Source: Spodoptera frugiperda (Eukaryota > Arthropoda > Insecta > Lepidoptera > Noctuidae). Taken from it: 64,000 bases of DNA. The stretch spans positions 2,976,001 to 3,040,000 of the forward strand of contig NC_064225.1 of the NCBI RefSeq assembly GCF_023101765.2, read 5' to 3'. Every line of letters begins with the position of its first letter. Positions within the stretch are counted from its first letter, which is position 1. Positions 10,536 through 19,444 of this stretch are shown one piece after another. The notes under the pieces were generated by a model. That model saw only the letters and a program-made list of their open reading frames with translations, did no database searches and had not been told where the DNA came from. Both the position numbers and the translations under genes were made by a program.

Positions 10536-10796
10536 TCAGGCTATGCGGACTAAGTTGAACTAACTTAGCTTAGTTCTTGGTTTGCATACGGTTTTACATT
10601 TAATATGTGTACCTAAGCTTAATCCTTTGGGAAATATAATGTTTATGTATAAAAAGAAACAACTAATTGCACATTATGTTATTCTAGTAAAGATTTATTC
10701 TACAGCAAATGCTGTATTTTCTACATAACATGAAATTTAGTATTTCTATTAAAATAATTCCAAAAAAGCAAATAAAACTAATAGTTATAATGTATA

Positions 10797-11161
10797 CAGG
10801 GGCGTAGTTAGCGCCGTATTAATTATACGGGGCCCTCGGGCTAAGGGGTCCACCAACGTGTGTAAGCAAAGAATAAAAACTTCCTAATGTTTGATTTCAT
10901 TTCAGAAATTACAATAATCCAAATTATCAATTCCTTCTTTTTCCGCGTAAAACATGCGTTCAAAAGTTGGTAGCAATTTTAAAAACATTAACATTGTCGT
11001 AAGGGCCCCCAAACATAGCCTCGCTGTTATAACATCGGTAACTCCCAATCTTTGACTTGAGAGACAGGGCTTGAAAAGTTGCATTGGATGATTATCACAA
11101 AGAAGTGGGGCCCCCGAACAAATTTTTATACGGGACCCCACTAAAGTACAATACGCTACTG
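10797..11161. mobile_element. hAT-like MITE with 8-bp target-site duplication
   Basis: The ends are CAGGGGCGTAGTTAGCG and AATACGCTACTG. They are flanked by AATGTATA (10789-10796) and AATGTACA (11162-11169), an 8-bp duplication with one mismatch. Internal GGGGCCC blocks lie near both ends. An 8-bp duplication and CAG..CTG ends are typical of hAT superfamily elements. The minus-strand frame inside has no recognisable transposase motif. Confidence 0.65.
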
Positions 11162-11276
11162 AATGTACATATGATTTAGCGTACAAATTCATATGCTGCG
11201 TTTAAATATTAATTATAAAAGCTTTTACCAAACTAAACATTTATTTAAAGCTACTAAATAAATGATAGATAATATT

Positions 11277-11313
11277 AGATATGACTAGTATTCATTAAAT
11301 ACTGGTCATATCT
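11277..11313. repeat. Short hairpin, 16-bp arms
   Basis: Arms 11277-11292 and 11298-11313 pair with one mismatch around the loop CATTA. It lies about 18 bp before a repeat T copy. Confidence 0.7.
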
Positions 11314-11330
11314 ACTGGTTTATAAAAATA

Positions 11331-11735
11331 CTAGCTTTTGCCCGCGGCTTCGTTCGCGTTAAGAAGTATTATTATTAATTAGGTATGGTTTTTGCGGCTT
11401 TACTTTTGTTTAGCGTGTGTAAAAAATTAGGGCCTACAAAACTTCTTTGTACACAATATTCTTTACTAATCTGTCATTAGGCGCAACGCCATAGTAGCGC
11501 CTAGTCTCAGTCCGATTGGTTTAAAATTGACAAAGTTTCATACAAACTTTCATCCCCTATTTTATCCCCTTGGGTGTAGAATTGATCAAAATCCTTTCTT
11601 AGCGGATGCCTACGTCATAACATCTACCTGCATGCCAAATTTCAGCCCGATCCGTCCAGTGGTTTCAGCTGTGCGTTGATAGATCACTATGTCAGTCAGT
11701 CAGTCAGTCACCTTTGAGTTTTATATATTTAGAAG
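11331..11735 (+). repeat. Repeat T-like element starting TAGCTTTTGCCCGCGGCTTC
   Basis: A recognisable lepidopteran repeat start (GCCCGCGGCTTCGTTCGCG), with AATTTCAGCCCGATCCGTCC and a GTCA microsatellite of five units at 11690-11709, ending near TTTATATATTTAGAAG. Probably a LINE or SINE 3' part; I have no matching reverse-transcriptase frame here. Confidence 0.5.
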
Positions 11736-11739
11736 ATTA

Positions 11740-12020
11740 TTTTGTTTTGATTAGTGTATGCCATGTTTGTTGTTGTCAGTTTTGTATTAACTGTGCTGTG
11801 TTGCTTATTTATTTAGTTTTTAAATTATTTTCTTTTTGTCTGCAATATTTTATAACGGTGCTAATATACTGTTTTTCTTTCTTTCTTCTTTTTTCAGTTG
11901 GTTCTCCTAATATAAAATAACTAAATATCTATCTGATAGAAGCTAAATAGTTACGTAACAATCATCTTTATAATTATTTTCCATAATTTAGAGTAAAGGG
12001 TAGATTATGAATATAATGTA
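11740..12020. other. AT-rich spacer
   Basis: Thymine-rich sequence. The hydrophobic 68-codon plus-strand frame here looks like a chance product of T-rich composition. Confidence 0.35.
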
Positions 12021-12024
12021 CGAA

Positions 12025-12398
12025 AGTCATCATCATTATCATCATATCAGCCATAAGATGTCCACTGCTGAACATACGCCTCCCCCAATGACTTCCAGAT
12101 AGGCCGGTTGGAAGCGACCTGCATTTAGCGGCTCCCTGCAACCTTAATCAGGTCATCTGTCCACCTTGTGGGTGGATGTCCTACACTGCGCTTGCCGGTA
12201 CGCGGCCTCCACTCGAGAACCTTTCTGCCCCAGCGGCCGTCGGTTCTCTGTATCCTATGTGCCCTGCCCACTGCCACTTCAGCTTACTTATCCGCTGGGC
12301 TATGTCAGCGACGTTTGTTCTTTTGCGGATCTCTTCGATTTTTATTCGGTCTCGCAAAGAAACTCTGAGTATAGCCCTTTTCATAGCGAGCTGAATAA
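12025..12398 (-). pseudogene. Non-LTR retrotransposon, RT C-terminal end, broken
   Basis: On the minus strand the frame reads AILRVSLRDRIKIEEIRKRT, then KLKWQWAGHIGY, the familiar C-terminal part of lepidopteran proteins annotated as endonuclease-reverse transcriptase. A one-base shift near 12250 moves the frame to DGRWGRKVLEWRPRTGKRS. It then continues TRWTDDLIKVAGSR, a premature TAA, and WKSLGEAYVQQW before the natural stop. The 3' tail is ATGATGATAATGATGATG. The copy is 5' truncated at about 12398, as usual for LINE insertions, and is inactive (one frameshift, one nonsense codon). Confidence 0.8.
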
Positions 12399-12399
12399 C

Positions 12400-12815
12400 A
12401 GCGGCATGCTTCAGGACAAATGGGCCGGTTCGACCGCGTCACACAACGATTGCTTTGTGGTTCACTGTGTAAAACATAAAAGAAGAATCGCTTTTACCTT
12501 CCCCTTTAAAAGTATCATTACGTTATATTTGAACAAACAGGAAAATATACAACACCATAATATATAACGCTATATTTAAAATTAAAACGAGCCTATAATA
12601 CTAAAAAGTGCAAAATTATTATTGCGTACCTACAATTGTTCCAAATTATCATTGTATGACGTCAGAATTTGGACAAGAAGTAAAAATATTGCAGAAGGTT
12701 CAATTTAAACAAATGAATGTTGCTATGCGTTTGGTTGTTGATACAAAGTTTGATTGTACATTGTACAAGACAAAGAGCATTGAAATGCTGAAGAAACAAG
12801 CGAATATCCATGACA
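12400..12815. other. No assigned feature
   Basis: Sequence between the LINE remnant and SINE-C. A 134-codon plus-strand frame starts at 12608 but its second half is antisense SINE-C, so it is not treated as a gene. Confidence 0.35.
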
Positions 12816-12817
12816 TT

Positions 12818-13010
12818 TTTTTTTTAAATAACGTTGCTCCACACAACATTTTAGTCCTGTGTCGTGAGAGGGTTTACAAACATACAAGTTCATATATACA
12901 TGACACCCAGACCCAAAACGAAGAGTTGTTCCGTGCGGCATTCGCACCCGCTGCATGTTGCGTGGCAGCCGGTTGCCCAGCCACCGCGCCAACAGTGCAG
13001 TCATTCACGT
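12818..13010 (-). mobile_element. SINE-C copy
   Basis: Poly-T at 12819, GTTGCTCCACACAACATTTT, the TGACACCCAGACCCAAAACG body, then the reverse complement of the tRNA-like head (GCCCAGCCACCGCGCCAAC). The B-box position reads GCATTCGCACCC on the plus strand, close to the consensus. Confidence 0.7.
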
Positions 13011-13055
13011 GACACTGACTTTCAACAAATTATAAGTCAGAACTTATAAGTTACG

Positions 13056-13172
13056 TAACTTCACTCACACAGCAAAACACCACGTAAGAGTTGTTTCACG
13101 CTGTTTTCCTGTAGACCGTGATATCATTCCTGTGGACTTGGTGTCACTTGTGTCAAAGCATAATCTCCAAAA
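13056..13172 (-). mobile_element. Diverged SINE-A 5' part
   Basis: CTTCACTCACACAGCAAAAC, then GAGTTGTTTCACGCTGTTTT and GACCGTGATATCATTCCTGT, parallel the central and 5' portions of SINE-A. Spaced similarities continue to CAAAGCATAATC. This is an old copy. Confidence 0.5.
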
Positions 13173-13183
13173 ATATTGTTAAG

Positions 13184-13270
13184 TCTTTGACTGCCAATAG
13201 AAAACTGTTAAAGGCAAATCCTCCGCTGACGTCGGTCACCGGTGACCACCACGGCGTTCAATGTGTTAGT
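13184..13270 (+). repeat. Repeat K, copy 1
   Basis: An 87-bp block almost identical to 40534-40619 (about four differences by eye). It starts CTTTGACTGCCAATAGAAAA and ends CAATGTGTTA, with the internal palindrome GGTCACCGGTGACC. Confidence 0.8.
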
Positions 13271-13275
13271 ACTAC

Positions 13276-13598
13276 AAAACTAATTCTTCTGCAATATACC
13301 TGGCCAATGGTTCCAGTAATATCGACCGAGTAAAGTTATAATTAGTCCATTCAACATTTTATGAACACATTGTATTTAAATAGGGATGACAATAGGCTGT
13401 ATTGTTTTGAATATGGAATGAGCATTTGATAAACATAAGATACGAGTAATATTCGGCCTGTTTATTCTACGAAGGAATAAATAAAGTTAATTTATTTTAT
13501 AAGGGTTCTCTTAAAACTGTCTGGCGAATTTACTTGACTAGTGGAGTCTGTAATCGTGTATGCTGTTTATAGTTTAGTTCAAAACATACTTTACGAGC
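13276..13598. other. No assigned feature
   Basis: AT-rich spacer before the GC-rich island. Confidence 0.4.
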
Positions 13599-13599
13599 A

Positions 13600-13735
13600 C
13601 GGCTTTGGTTTGGCTCTGGCACAGCTTTGTTTTGAGTTGTGGCTACCGCTAGATACCAGCGTGCTTGCGGTGCGTGGCCCACGAGGTGCAAGCGCGCGGT
13701 CGGCGCACCAGCCGCGGCCGCGGTCTGCTTGAAAC
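13600..13735. other. Isolated GC/CpG-rich island
   Basis: About 135 bp with strikingly high GC in an AT-rich window, densest at 13660-13732, where CpG recurs about a dozen times and a GCGGCCGC octamer occurs. A plus-strand frame of 63 codons ends at 13732 but resembles no family. It may be an unmethylated regulatory patch, a remnant of a GC-rich exon, or an old repeat. Confidence 0.5.
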
Positions 13736-13837
13736 TAGTAGTATAGATATTTGTTAAGGTAGCAATTAAGTTACGTAATTAGGACAGCGAAGAATGTCCA
13801 CGACCAGACGACCTTATTTGACGACTTTGTTTTAAAA

Positions 13838-14035
13838 AAGGGATTGCCATTGTTTACTGACTTAATTTTTTTAAGTCAGGTAATATCTCTAAAACCTTCT
13901 TCTATGTTTAAAAAACACTATGCTGAAAACAGCTTCACAAAGTTTCAGCCAAACGCGAGATATTCACGTACAAACATAAATACATATAGGTCAAACCGAT
14001 AACTTTCTCTTTTTTTAAAGTCAGTTAATATAAAG
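13838..14035. repeat. Repeat U, diverged copy
   Basis: Contains CAGCCAAACGCGAGATATTC, ACAAACATAAATACATATAG and a TTTTTTAAAGTCAGTTAATA end, a layout I recall as common in moths. Related pieces lie at 20.27, 37.9 and 63.3 kb. Confidence 0.45.
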
Positions 14036-14039
14036 CCAA

Positions 14040-14455
14040 CCGGGCAATCTGGAAAACATTCAGAGCAACTAATGTCCATGGACGTCTTGTGTCTGATATG
14101 ATCATGATAATTCTTACTCGATATTCTTCTTTTATCAAAGCCTCGTTTAATCCACAGCTAAATGCGACAAAGACTAGAACGCTGACTGAAATCTAATTTC
14201 TAGAAGTAAAGTAATGCATTTAGCACTAAAAGTTAAGTTGGAATTGTACTTTTAACAGAGCTTAGACAAAAGTAATAAGTCTGAGAGCCTCTTTCAAGCT
14301 ACTTCGTTATAAGTACGTGTTTAGACCCGTTTAGACGGGATTACTGGAGTAGTGGAAAGGTGCACGGTAATAAAGTGTTTGAAATGGAAGCAGTAATATT
14401 TTTTTTTTAAATATAATTTTTAATTTAAGCGGATGCCCTGTAAATTATCTCAATT
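14040..14455. other. No assigned feature
   Basis: Spacer with no repeat partner or coding support. Confidence 0.35.
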
Positions 14456-14458
14456 AAG

Positions 14459-14652
14459 CTTTTTTTTGAAGGGGTATAATCATCCAATGACTTATCCTGC
14501 CTTAAGGCGAGGTGAGAGCTACTGTCAGAGTCTTACTGATTGTCTGATGGCTCTTTATGGCGCGCGTGGAACGCGATCCGTCGTACGCACAGGTCTGGTT
14601 ATGGTCGGGCGGCAAGCCACACTTGCTCGCCGTCCACAGACCGCATTTAAGC
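14459..14652 (-). mobile_element. SINE-B copy with internal deletion
   Basis: The poly-T end, ATAATCATCCAATGACTTAT and the GAGTCTTACTGAT block are joined directly to the 5' part (GGCTCTTTATGGCGCGCGTG, GGTCGGGCGGCAAGCCACAC, GTCCACAGACC). The ACCCCGTTCC to GGGCCCCAT middle is missing. Shows the 5' end of the family. Confidence 0.7.
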
Positions 14653-14654
14653 AA

Positions 14655-15006
14655 TAAGTTAGAATTTAATTTTTAAACATGATTTCACATTAGGTATTTT
14701 ACTAATGTGTGTATTTACAAACATAAATATTGCGGTCAACCACTGCGTCATCCACGCAATTAAAATATACGAAATTAAATCATAATATTTTAACTAAACA
14801 TTCTACTCATATTGATATGTTCAATACTGTATATTTAATTATTCAATGTTCATTTATTTTTTTGATTGATTTTCATTATGTTTTCTTTTTTATACATGGC
14901 ACGAGTCCTCAATAGTAAATGTCAGATTAGTATTAGTAGCCAAGAAGTGAAAGCCGTAATCGTCCATCTTAAACATTTAATGTACTTTTATCTCATTAAA
15001 CTATAC
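14655..15006. other. No assigned feature
   Basis: AT-rich spacer. A 61-codon frame here lacks support. Confidence 0.35.
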
Positions 15007-15010
15007 TAAC

Positions 15011-15048
15011 CACCGTACTCAGAGTCATTTAATGGTTATATAACCCAG
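15011..15048. mobile_element. MITE-F, left half (interrupted)
   Basis: CACCGTACTCAGAGTCATTT followed by AATGGTTATATAACCCAG is the left arm of MITE-F. It stops abruptly where a SINE-B begins; the right arm resumes at about 15690. Confidence 0.75.
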
Positions 15049-15173
15049 GAACGGGGTGGTTTTTAGTAGGAACAGGGTGGTTTTTAGTCATTAAGAGTCT
15101 GACACTCCTCCCTCCCGCCTCGCCCAAGGCGGGAGAAGACATTGGAAGATTTTCCCCCATCAAAAAAAAAAAG
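15049..15173 (+). mobile_element. SINE-B 3' half, inside MITE-F
   Basis: AACGGGGTGGTTTTTAGT is present twice in tandem (about 21-bp unit). It is followed by AAGAGTCTGACACTCC, GCCTCGCCCAAGGCGGGAGA, CATTGGAAGATTTTCCCCC and a terminal poly-A run of about 11. Confidence 0.75.
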
Positions 15174-15180
15174 TCCTTAA

Positions 15181-15360
15181 AGGCCCACAGGTGCGTTATT
15201 ATCGGTCGATAATATCGCATGCGTTATTGCGATATTTGTTTTCAGTACATTTTGTATTAGGACGGTCATGTAGTTACACACTGCAAGGAATCAAGACGCA
15301 CTATCACAATAACGCATGTGATATTATCGACCGATAATAATGCGCCTGTGTGGGGGAGCC
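15181..15360. mobile_element. MITE-G: 180-bp palindromic element flanked by TTAA
   Basis: The arms run inward from 15181 and 15360 and pair over about 44 bp (15184-15229 with 15307-15354), sharing GCGTTATTATCGGTCGATAA. TTAA stands immediately outside each end (15177-15180 and 15361-15364). A TTAA target duplication is the piggyBac-superfamily signature. The termini (AGGCCCACAG / GGGGGAGCC inverted) are not canonical, so the superfamily is tentative. Confidence 0.65.
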
Positions 15361-15367
15361 TTAACCA

Positions 15368-15682
15368 TTGTTTTTTTTAATGAAACAGACGGTAAACGAG
15401 CAGACGTATCACCTGATGGTAAGCAATCACCGCCGCCCATGGACACTTAAAACACCCGAGCTGAGGCGTTTCAAGTGCGTTGCCGGCTTTTTGGGGGTTA
15501 GGAATTTAAGGGTTGTTGTACGGGAATCGGGGATTGGGAAGATTGGAAAGGAGGGAATTGGGCCTCACTTACACAACGAAACACAACGCAAGCGTTATTT
15601 CACGTCGGTTTTCTGTGAGGTCGTGGTATCACTCCGGTCGAGCTGGCCCATTCGTGCCGAAACATGGCTCTGCCACATTCTT
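15368..15682 (-). mobile_element. SINE-A copy inside MITE-F
   Basis: From the poly-T and AATGAAACAGACGGTAAACG end to GAAACATGGCTCTGCCACAT. Contains CACAACGCAAGCGTTATTTC and GGCCTCACTTACACAACGAA. Nearly full length. Confidence 0.75.
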
Positions 15683-15689
15683 GTACTTT

Positions 15690-15757
15690 CCGGAACACAA
15701 TTGTCATTACTAAGGAATAATTTAAGTAATCATTAAACGTCTCTGAGTACGGCCATA
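15690..15757. mobile_element. MITE-F, right half (interrupted)
   Basis: CACAATTGTCATTACTAAGG through AGTAATCATTAAACGTCTCT to GAGTACGGCC is the right arm of MITE-F, paired with 15011-15048. Confidence 0.75.
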
Positions 15758-15759
15758 AA

Positions 15760-16104
15760 ATAGGCAGTCAACATTAATAAAAGAACATACACATCCTAAC
15801 ATAATAATCTACACCCATTACTTGTAACGTGTGACAGAGATGGAATGAAGCGCTCCTCTTTCCCTCTCTGTCACACGTCACGCTTTATCAAATAAGTTTT
15901 CCTACATATGGTTGATTAGTCCAGACAACACAAACTTCGTGATGTCTGGCATTTTAGTGTAATGGTATTTTTTTTATTACTGGCTTTTGTGCCAGAATTC
16001 ACCAAATGATCTTAATATTTTAACTTAAGGAAGGAAGTGATGTGTTTTGTTTTGAGAAAATTGCATTTTATATTAAGTTGTCTTGTGGACATTGTGGAAC
16101 TGGA
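15760..16104. other. No assigned feature
   Basis: Contains a short imperfect inverted repeat around a CGTGTGACAGAGA / TCTCTGTCACACG pair (15828-15876), arms about 13 bp. Otherwise nothing. Confidence 0.5.
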
Positions 16105-16105
16105 G

Positions 16106-16363
16106 TTATTGGCGATGATAGTTTTGCTTTACGTTTAAGTAATCAGAGCGCAAAACAATAGGAGTCACAGGTGCGTTGCCGGCCTTTAGAAAGGAATATC
16201 GCCCTTTCTTTAAGGTTTGAAGGTCAGGTCGGTATCGGTTCAGCAACAACAACAGCTCATTCCACAGTTTTGCTGTGCGAGGCAGAATGCACAGCGAAAC
16301 TACATCCCTACGCATTGCCAAAGTGAAAAGTCTGTATCCATGCCAATATATAAAACAAAGCAA
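16106..16363 (-). pseudogene. LINE reverse-transcriptase C-terminal remnant
   Basis: On the minus strand the frame reads ILPRTAKLWNELLLLLNRYR, then PDLQTLKKGRYSFLKAGNAP. This is the conserved tail of jockey/CR1-like LINE reverse transcriptases (RTAxLWNELPxxxFxxRYxxxxFKKxxYxFLKGR). The usual Pro after NEL and the GR near the end are changed, consistent with decay. The last codons (AAGGCCGGCAACGCACCTGT) are the same sequence found in the SINE-A 3' part, linking the two families. Upstream RT and endonuclease domains are absent. Confidence 0.7.
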
Positions 16364-16601
16364 CTGATATTATTCCGAAATATGATTATTAACAAAAAAA
16401 AAAAAACTCAATGTCCTTTCCAAAACAAAAAAAGACTTCAATTTACAAATTTAATTTAAAAACCTAGTTAAACCTTAATCACTTTCTATATGACTCGAAT
16501 GTTCAATCCTACTTACGTTTCGCAGATGAGCATTCTGTTTTAAAATCGTAATATCAAATACCTAATATTCTACAATCCAGATCGTTGAAATGATGTTTTA
16601 A

Positions 16602-16783
16602 GGTAAGCGTCCACAGACCCGCATCGCACGCATCGTACGCATTCCGTATGACGTTATTGCATGTAGGCATTGCTGATGTCCGTACGATGCGGATCAGTGG
16701 ACGCGGTTGTATGAGTTTCTATACAAGACAAACTAAAATCCGTTGCGTGCGATGCGTACGATTCGGGCCTGTGGACGCGTACC
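16602..16783. mobile_element. 182-bp TIR MITE flanked by TTTAA
   Basis: The left end GGTAAGCGTCCACAGACCCG and right end (inverted) GGTACGCGTCCACAGGCCCG continue as related ATCG/CATCG-rich arms for about 40 bp. TTTAA flanks both sides (16597-16601 and 16784-16788). GC-rich arms with a less structured centre. A single copy in the window. Confidence 0.75.
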
Positions 16784-16971
16784 TTTAAACAGCATTTTAA
16801 ACATAGCCATCTGGATTCTAGAATAGTATTTATTATTACGATTTTAAAACAGAACACTCATTTGCAAATATTAATTTGGAATTCAAACAATTATTTGAAA
16901 TGAACGAAATGAAACATTAAAGGGCTTTAACCTTTTACAATTATTGCTACACTAGACTATTCAATAGGGAT

Positions 16972-17285
16972 GATGACGGGGTATGAAAATATAAAATCTA
17001 TTTAGTCCGTTAGTTAGGTAATTGAATAAATATTAGACACGTATTTTTTCATTTTGTCATATAAGATAACAATACTTAGATAAAACGAATCAAAGTTTAA
17101 GAGTGGGAGCAAATATGTCATTTCTACGTATCAATTGTACCTAGAAGTAACGTTACGCGATATTTCAACTCGATATATTATCTTCGAAAGTATTAGTTTC
17201 CGTTAGAAAATAAAAAATATGATGTAATATTTTAAAATAAACTTCCAGACGGACATTAAAATAAAAATTAGTCATCTACCCAATT
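16972..17285 (+). mobile_element. MITE-S copy 1
   Basis: Begins CAATAGGGATGATGACGGGG and ends ATTAGTCATCTACCCAATT, giving imperfect inverted ends. The body includes GACACGTATTTTTTCATTTTG and AGAGTGGGAGCAAATATGTC. The 22600-22869 segment is the same element in reverse. Confidence 0.7.
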
Positions 17286-17286
17286 T

Positions 17287-17690
17287 TCGTATTATAAACA
17301 TTTGTAAAATTACGTTTTTAGAAATTGCATCTTCTGTTTCTGAAGCTACTTGCGCTAGTTACTCTCCTTATATATTAAAAGCGTTTAAAGGCACCTTAAA
17401 TCAGAAGATAAAAGAAATTTTATCTAAAAGAAAAAAAATGTGTTCCAAATTTAAAAGCTTCGTATTATGTGAACACGGAATATTTTTTTGTTTCTTTTTT
17501 TCATAATGGTCATTCGAATTTATTTTTTCATTCTCAAACAATAATAATAGGTGACAACAATAAAATAATTGTTGTACATTTAAATAATTATAAAAGGAAA
17601 TGACAAAAGAGGTTTCTTTAAGAAATGAAGCATTGTAGTGTATTGTATACCTACTTATCTATTCAGTTATTTACTTATATTTAACACACA
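17287..17690. other. Very AT-rich spacer
   Basis: Poly-A and poly-T runs with no repeat partner or frame of note. Confidence 0.4.
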
Positions 17691-17692
17691 AC

Positions 17693-17944
17693 GTAACGCC
17701 TTTTATCTCCGAAGGGATAGGCAGAGGTAGAGGTGCACACTACGGCACGTAATGTCGCTATACAATGTACCACTTTTCATCATTTGGATGAGTCTATTGC
17801 TATATACCGGGCACATTTCCAGACTCCGTGCTACTACTGAGAAATTTTCGAAAACCGAAAAAAGCCCAGTCATATTTTGCCCGACCCAGGAATCGAACCC
17901 GAGACCCCTTGTCTGCCGCACTTGTGACCACTCGACCAAGCCAA
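17693..17944 (-). mobile_element. SINE-D copy, near full length
   Basis: Plus-strand order: CTCCGAAGGGATAGGCAGAG (3' end), TACGGCACGTAATGTCGCTA, GTGCTACTACTGAGAAATTT, then AGGAATCGAACCCGAGACCC (inverted B box) and CTTGTGACCACTCGACCAAG (inverted A-box region). tRNA-derived SINE. Confidence 0.75.
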
Positions 17945-17945
17945 T

Positions 17946-18380
17946 ATCTAAATCATAGGGACTGGTACTAAAAATCAGCGTTGTGGAGTCGAGTCTTCAT
18001 GCCCTGGCTTCGGCATTAAGCTAGGCACCAGCTTATTTAATTTTATTATGTATCTGTATTTTCGGTCACTTGTAAATAAACGGTTGTTCTTTTCTTTTAT
18101 ATTAGAAAGGCGGGCAAGTCTAATTCTGTACACCCAATTCTAAATAAGATACTTCTTAACCATATTAAACCCTAATAATCCTTTGCCCGCCTTGGGAATC
18201 GATGCCAGACGAGTTTAATTAATTGCAGATAATGAGTGAACGGGAATAGAGCTTTTATTCGTGTGCAGTCGAAGGAAAGAGGCAGAGGCGGTTCTATGAG
18301 TAGTTAAATGCTATTGTAGGTCTGTTTTAGTTCCTTATAGTATGCAACTACTTAACATTGATGTTAAACTTATTAAAAAC
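17946..18380. other. Spacer with short inverted repeat
   Basis: GGCGGGCAA (18116) and TTGCCCGCC (18183) form a 9-bp inverted pair about 60 bp apart. The right arm may be a decayed SINE-D head (GCCTTGGGAATCGATGCC). Nothing else is assigned. Confidence 0.4.
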
Positions 18381-18383
18381 TTG

Positions 18384-18604
18384 ATTAAGTGTGGAAGATC
18401 CATGCTCCGGCACGGGCTCACAGCAAAACTGACGTGAAACAACGCTTGCGTTGTGTAAGTGCGGTTACCGGAGGCCCAATTACCCCGCTTCCCAATCTAC
18501 CCAATCTCCGATTCCCCAACAACCCTTAAATTCCTAACCGCCAAAAAGCCGGCAACGCACTTGACTGCTTACCATCAGGTGATCCGTCTGCTCGTTTACC
18601 GGCT
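18384..18604 (+). mobile_element. SINE-A copy with two internal deletions
   Basis: TTAAGTGTGGAAGATCCATG, then GACGTGAAACAACGCTTGCG, CCAACAACCCTTAAATTCCT, GCCGGCAACGCACTTGACTG and CTTACCATCAGGTGATCCGT. It lacks the ACCGGAGTGATACC block and the CCATGGGCGGCG block found in other copies. Confidence 0.75.
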
Positions 18605-18606
18605 TA

Positions 18607-19305
18607 TAATCTAAAATAGCTTAATCAGTACGGCGGAAATATGGGGTTATTTATCGTGAAAAATTGCAATGTTGTATATGTGTTTTCATGGTAAAACTAT
18701 CTAATTAGGTACCGAACTAAAAGCAATTTTAAACGTCTGTTTTAACTATGGAGTCTGGCATTGGACAGGTAAAAGTCGATTAATAAAGTTCGCAAAAAGA
18801 TCATGCTGAGTAACTCTTGAAAAATCGAACTGTACCTCAAAAAAATCTTTAATTTCGTGCCAAAAACAATATTTTATTAACAAATTGTCAGCGGCATGTC
18901 TGACAAATTGATTACAACGTTCGGTACATAGTCTGTACGTCAAAAAAACGAAGAACGATAATAAAAAAAAACGTAATAAATAACACACTTTTCATCAAAA
19001 AATAAAAATTTATTCAATTAATTATACAATTAAAAAAACGGTGCGAAGCTGTGAAACGTATTCTTTGGAGAAATAAAAGTAATATCTGAATAGTTATAGG
19101 ACAACATTACCTACCCTTGACTCCCTGGAGGCAATTTGAATAATTTGAAATGATAAAATATTGGAAAACGTAGTGATGTTGTTCTATAATGGTTTGTACG
19201 TGTTTCGGAATAAAGCGTCAGCTTTTCATTGAATATAATTTAGGTTTCTTTGATGTGTAAAATTATTTTATTGTAACTTTCGTGAGATATTATATAAATT
19301 GATTA
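18607..19305. other. No assigned feature
   Basis: AT-rich. An 80-codon minus-strand frame at 18746-18988 has no family or splice support. Confidence 0.35.
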
Positions 19306-19309
19306 GAAT

Positions 19310-19440
19310 GTTATCGGCTTAATCATGTAACTGTTTGACGGGCACTTGATTACTTTTAAGCCATGCTAGAGGCTCATATTTATGAGCAGCATTCCATGAC
19401 ACATGTCGCGGCGATTGTCACGCTGCTACGGCTATTGTGG
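19310..19440 (+). mobile_element. MITE-J, copy lacking its right arm
   Basis: GTTATCGGCTTAATCATGTA, AAGCCATGCTAGAGGCTCAT, GAGCAGCATTCCATGACACA and GATTGTCACGCTGCTAC match the 29571-29738 element. The right inverted repeat is absent. Confidence 0.75.
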
Positions 19441-19444
19441 TATC

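Noticed and set aside
10902..11192. 96-codon minus-strand frame
   Set aside because: It spans the hAT-like MITE and runs out of its end. No transposase motif (hAT dimerisation region or catalytic acidic residues) is visible.
12166..12567. 133-codon plus-strand frame
   Set aside because: It is antisense to the LINE reverse-transcriptase remnant, whose minus-strand reading has clear family motifs.
12608..13012. 134-codon plus-strand frame
   Set aside because: The second half is the antisense of SINE-C. The first half has no domain or signal.
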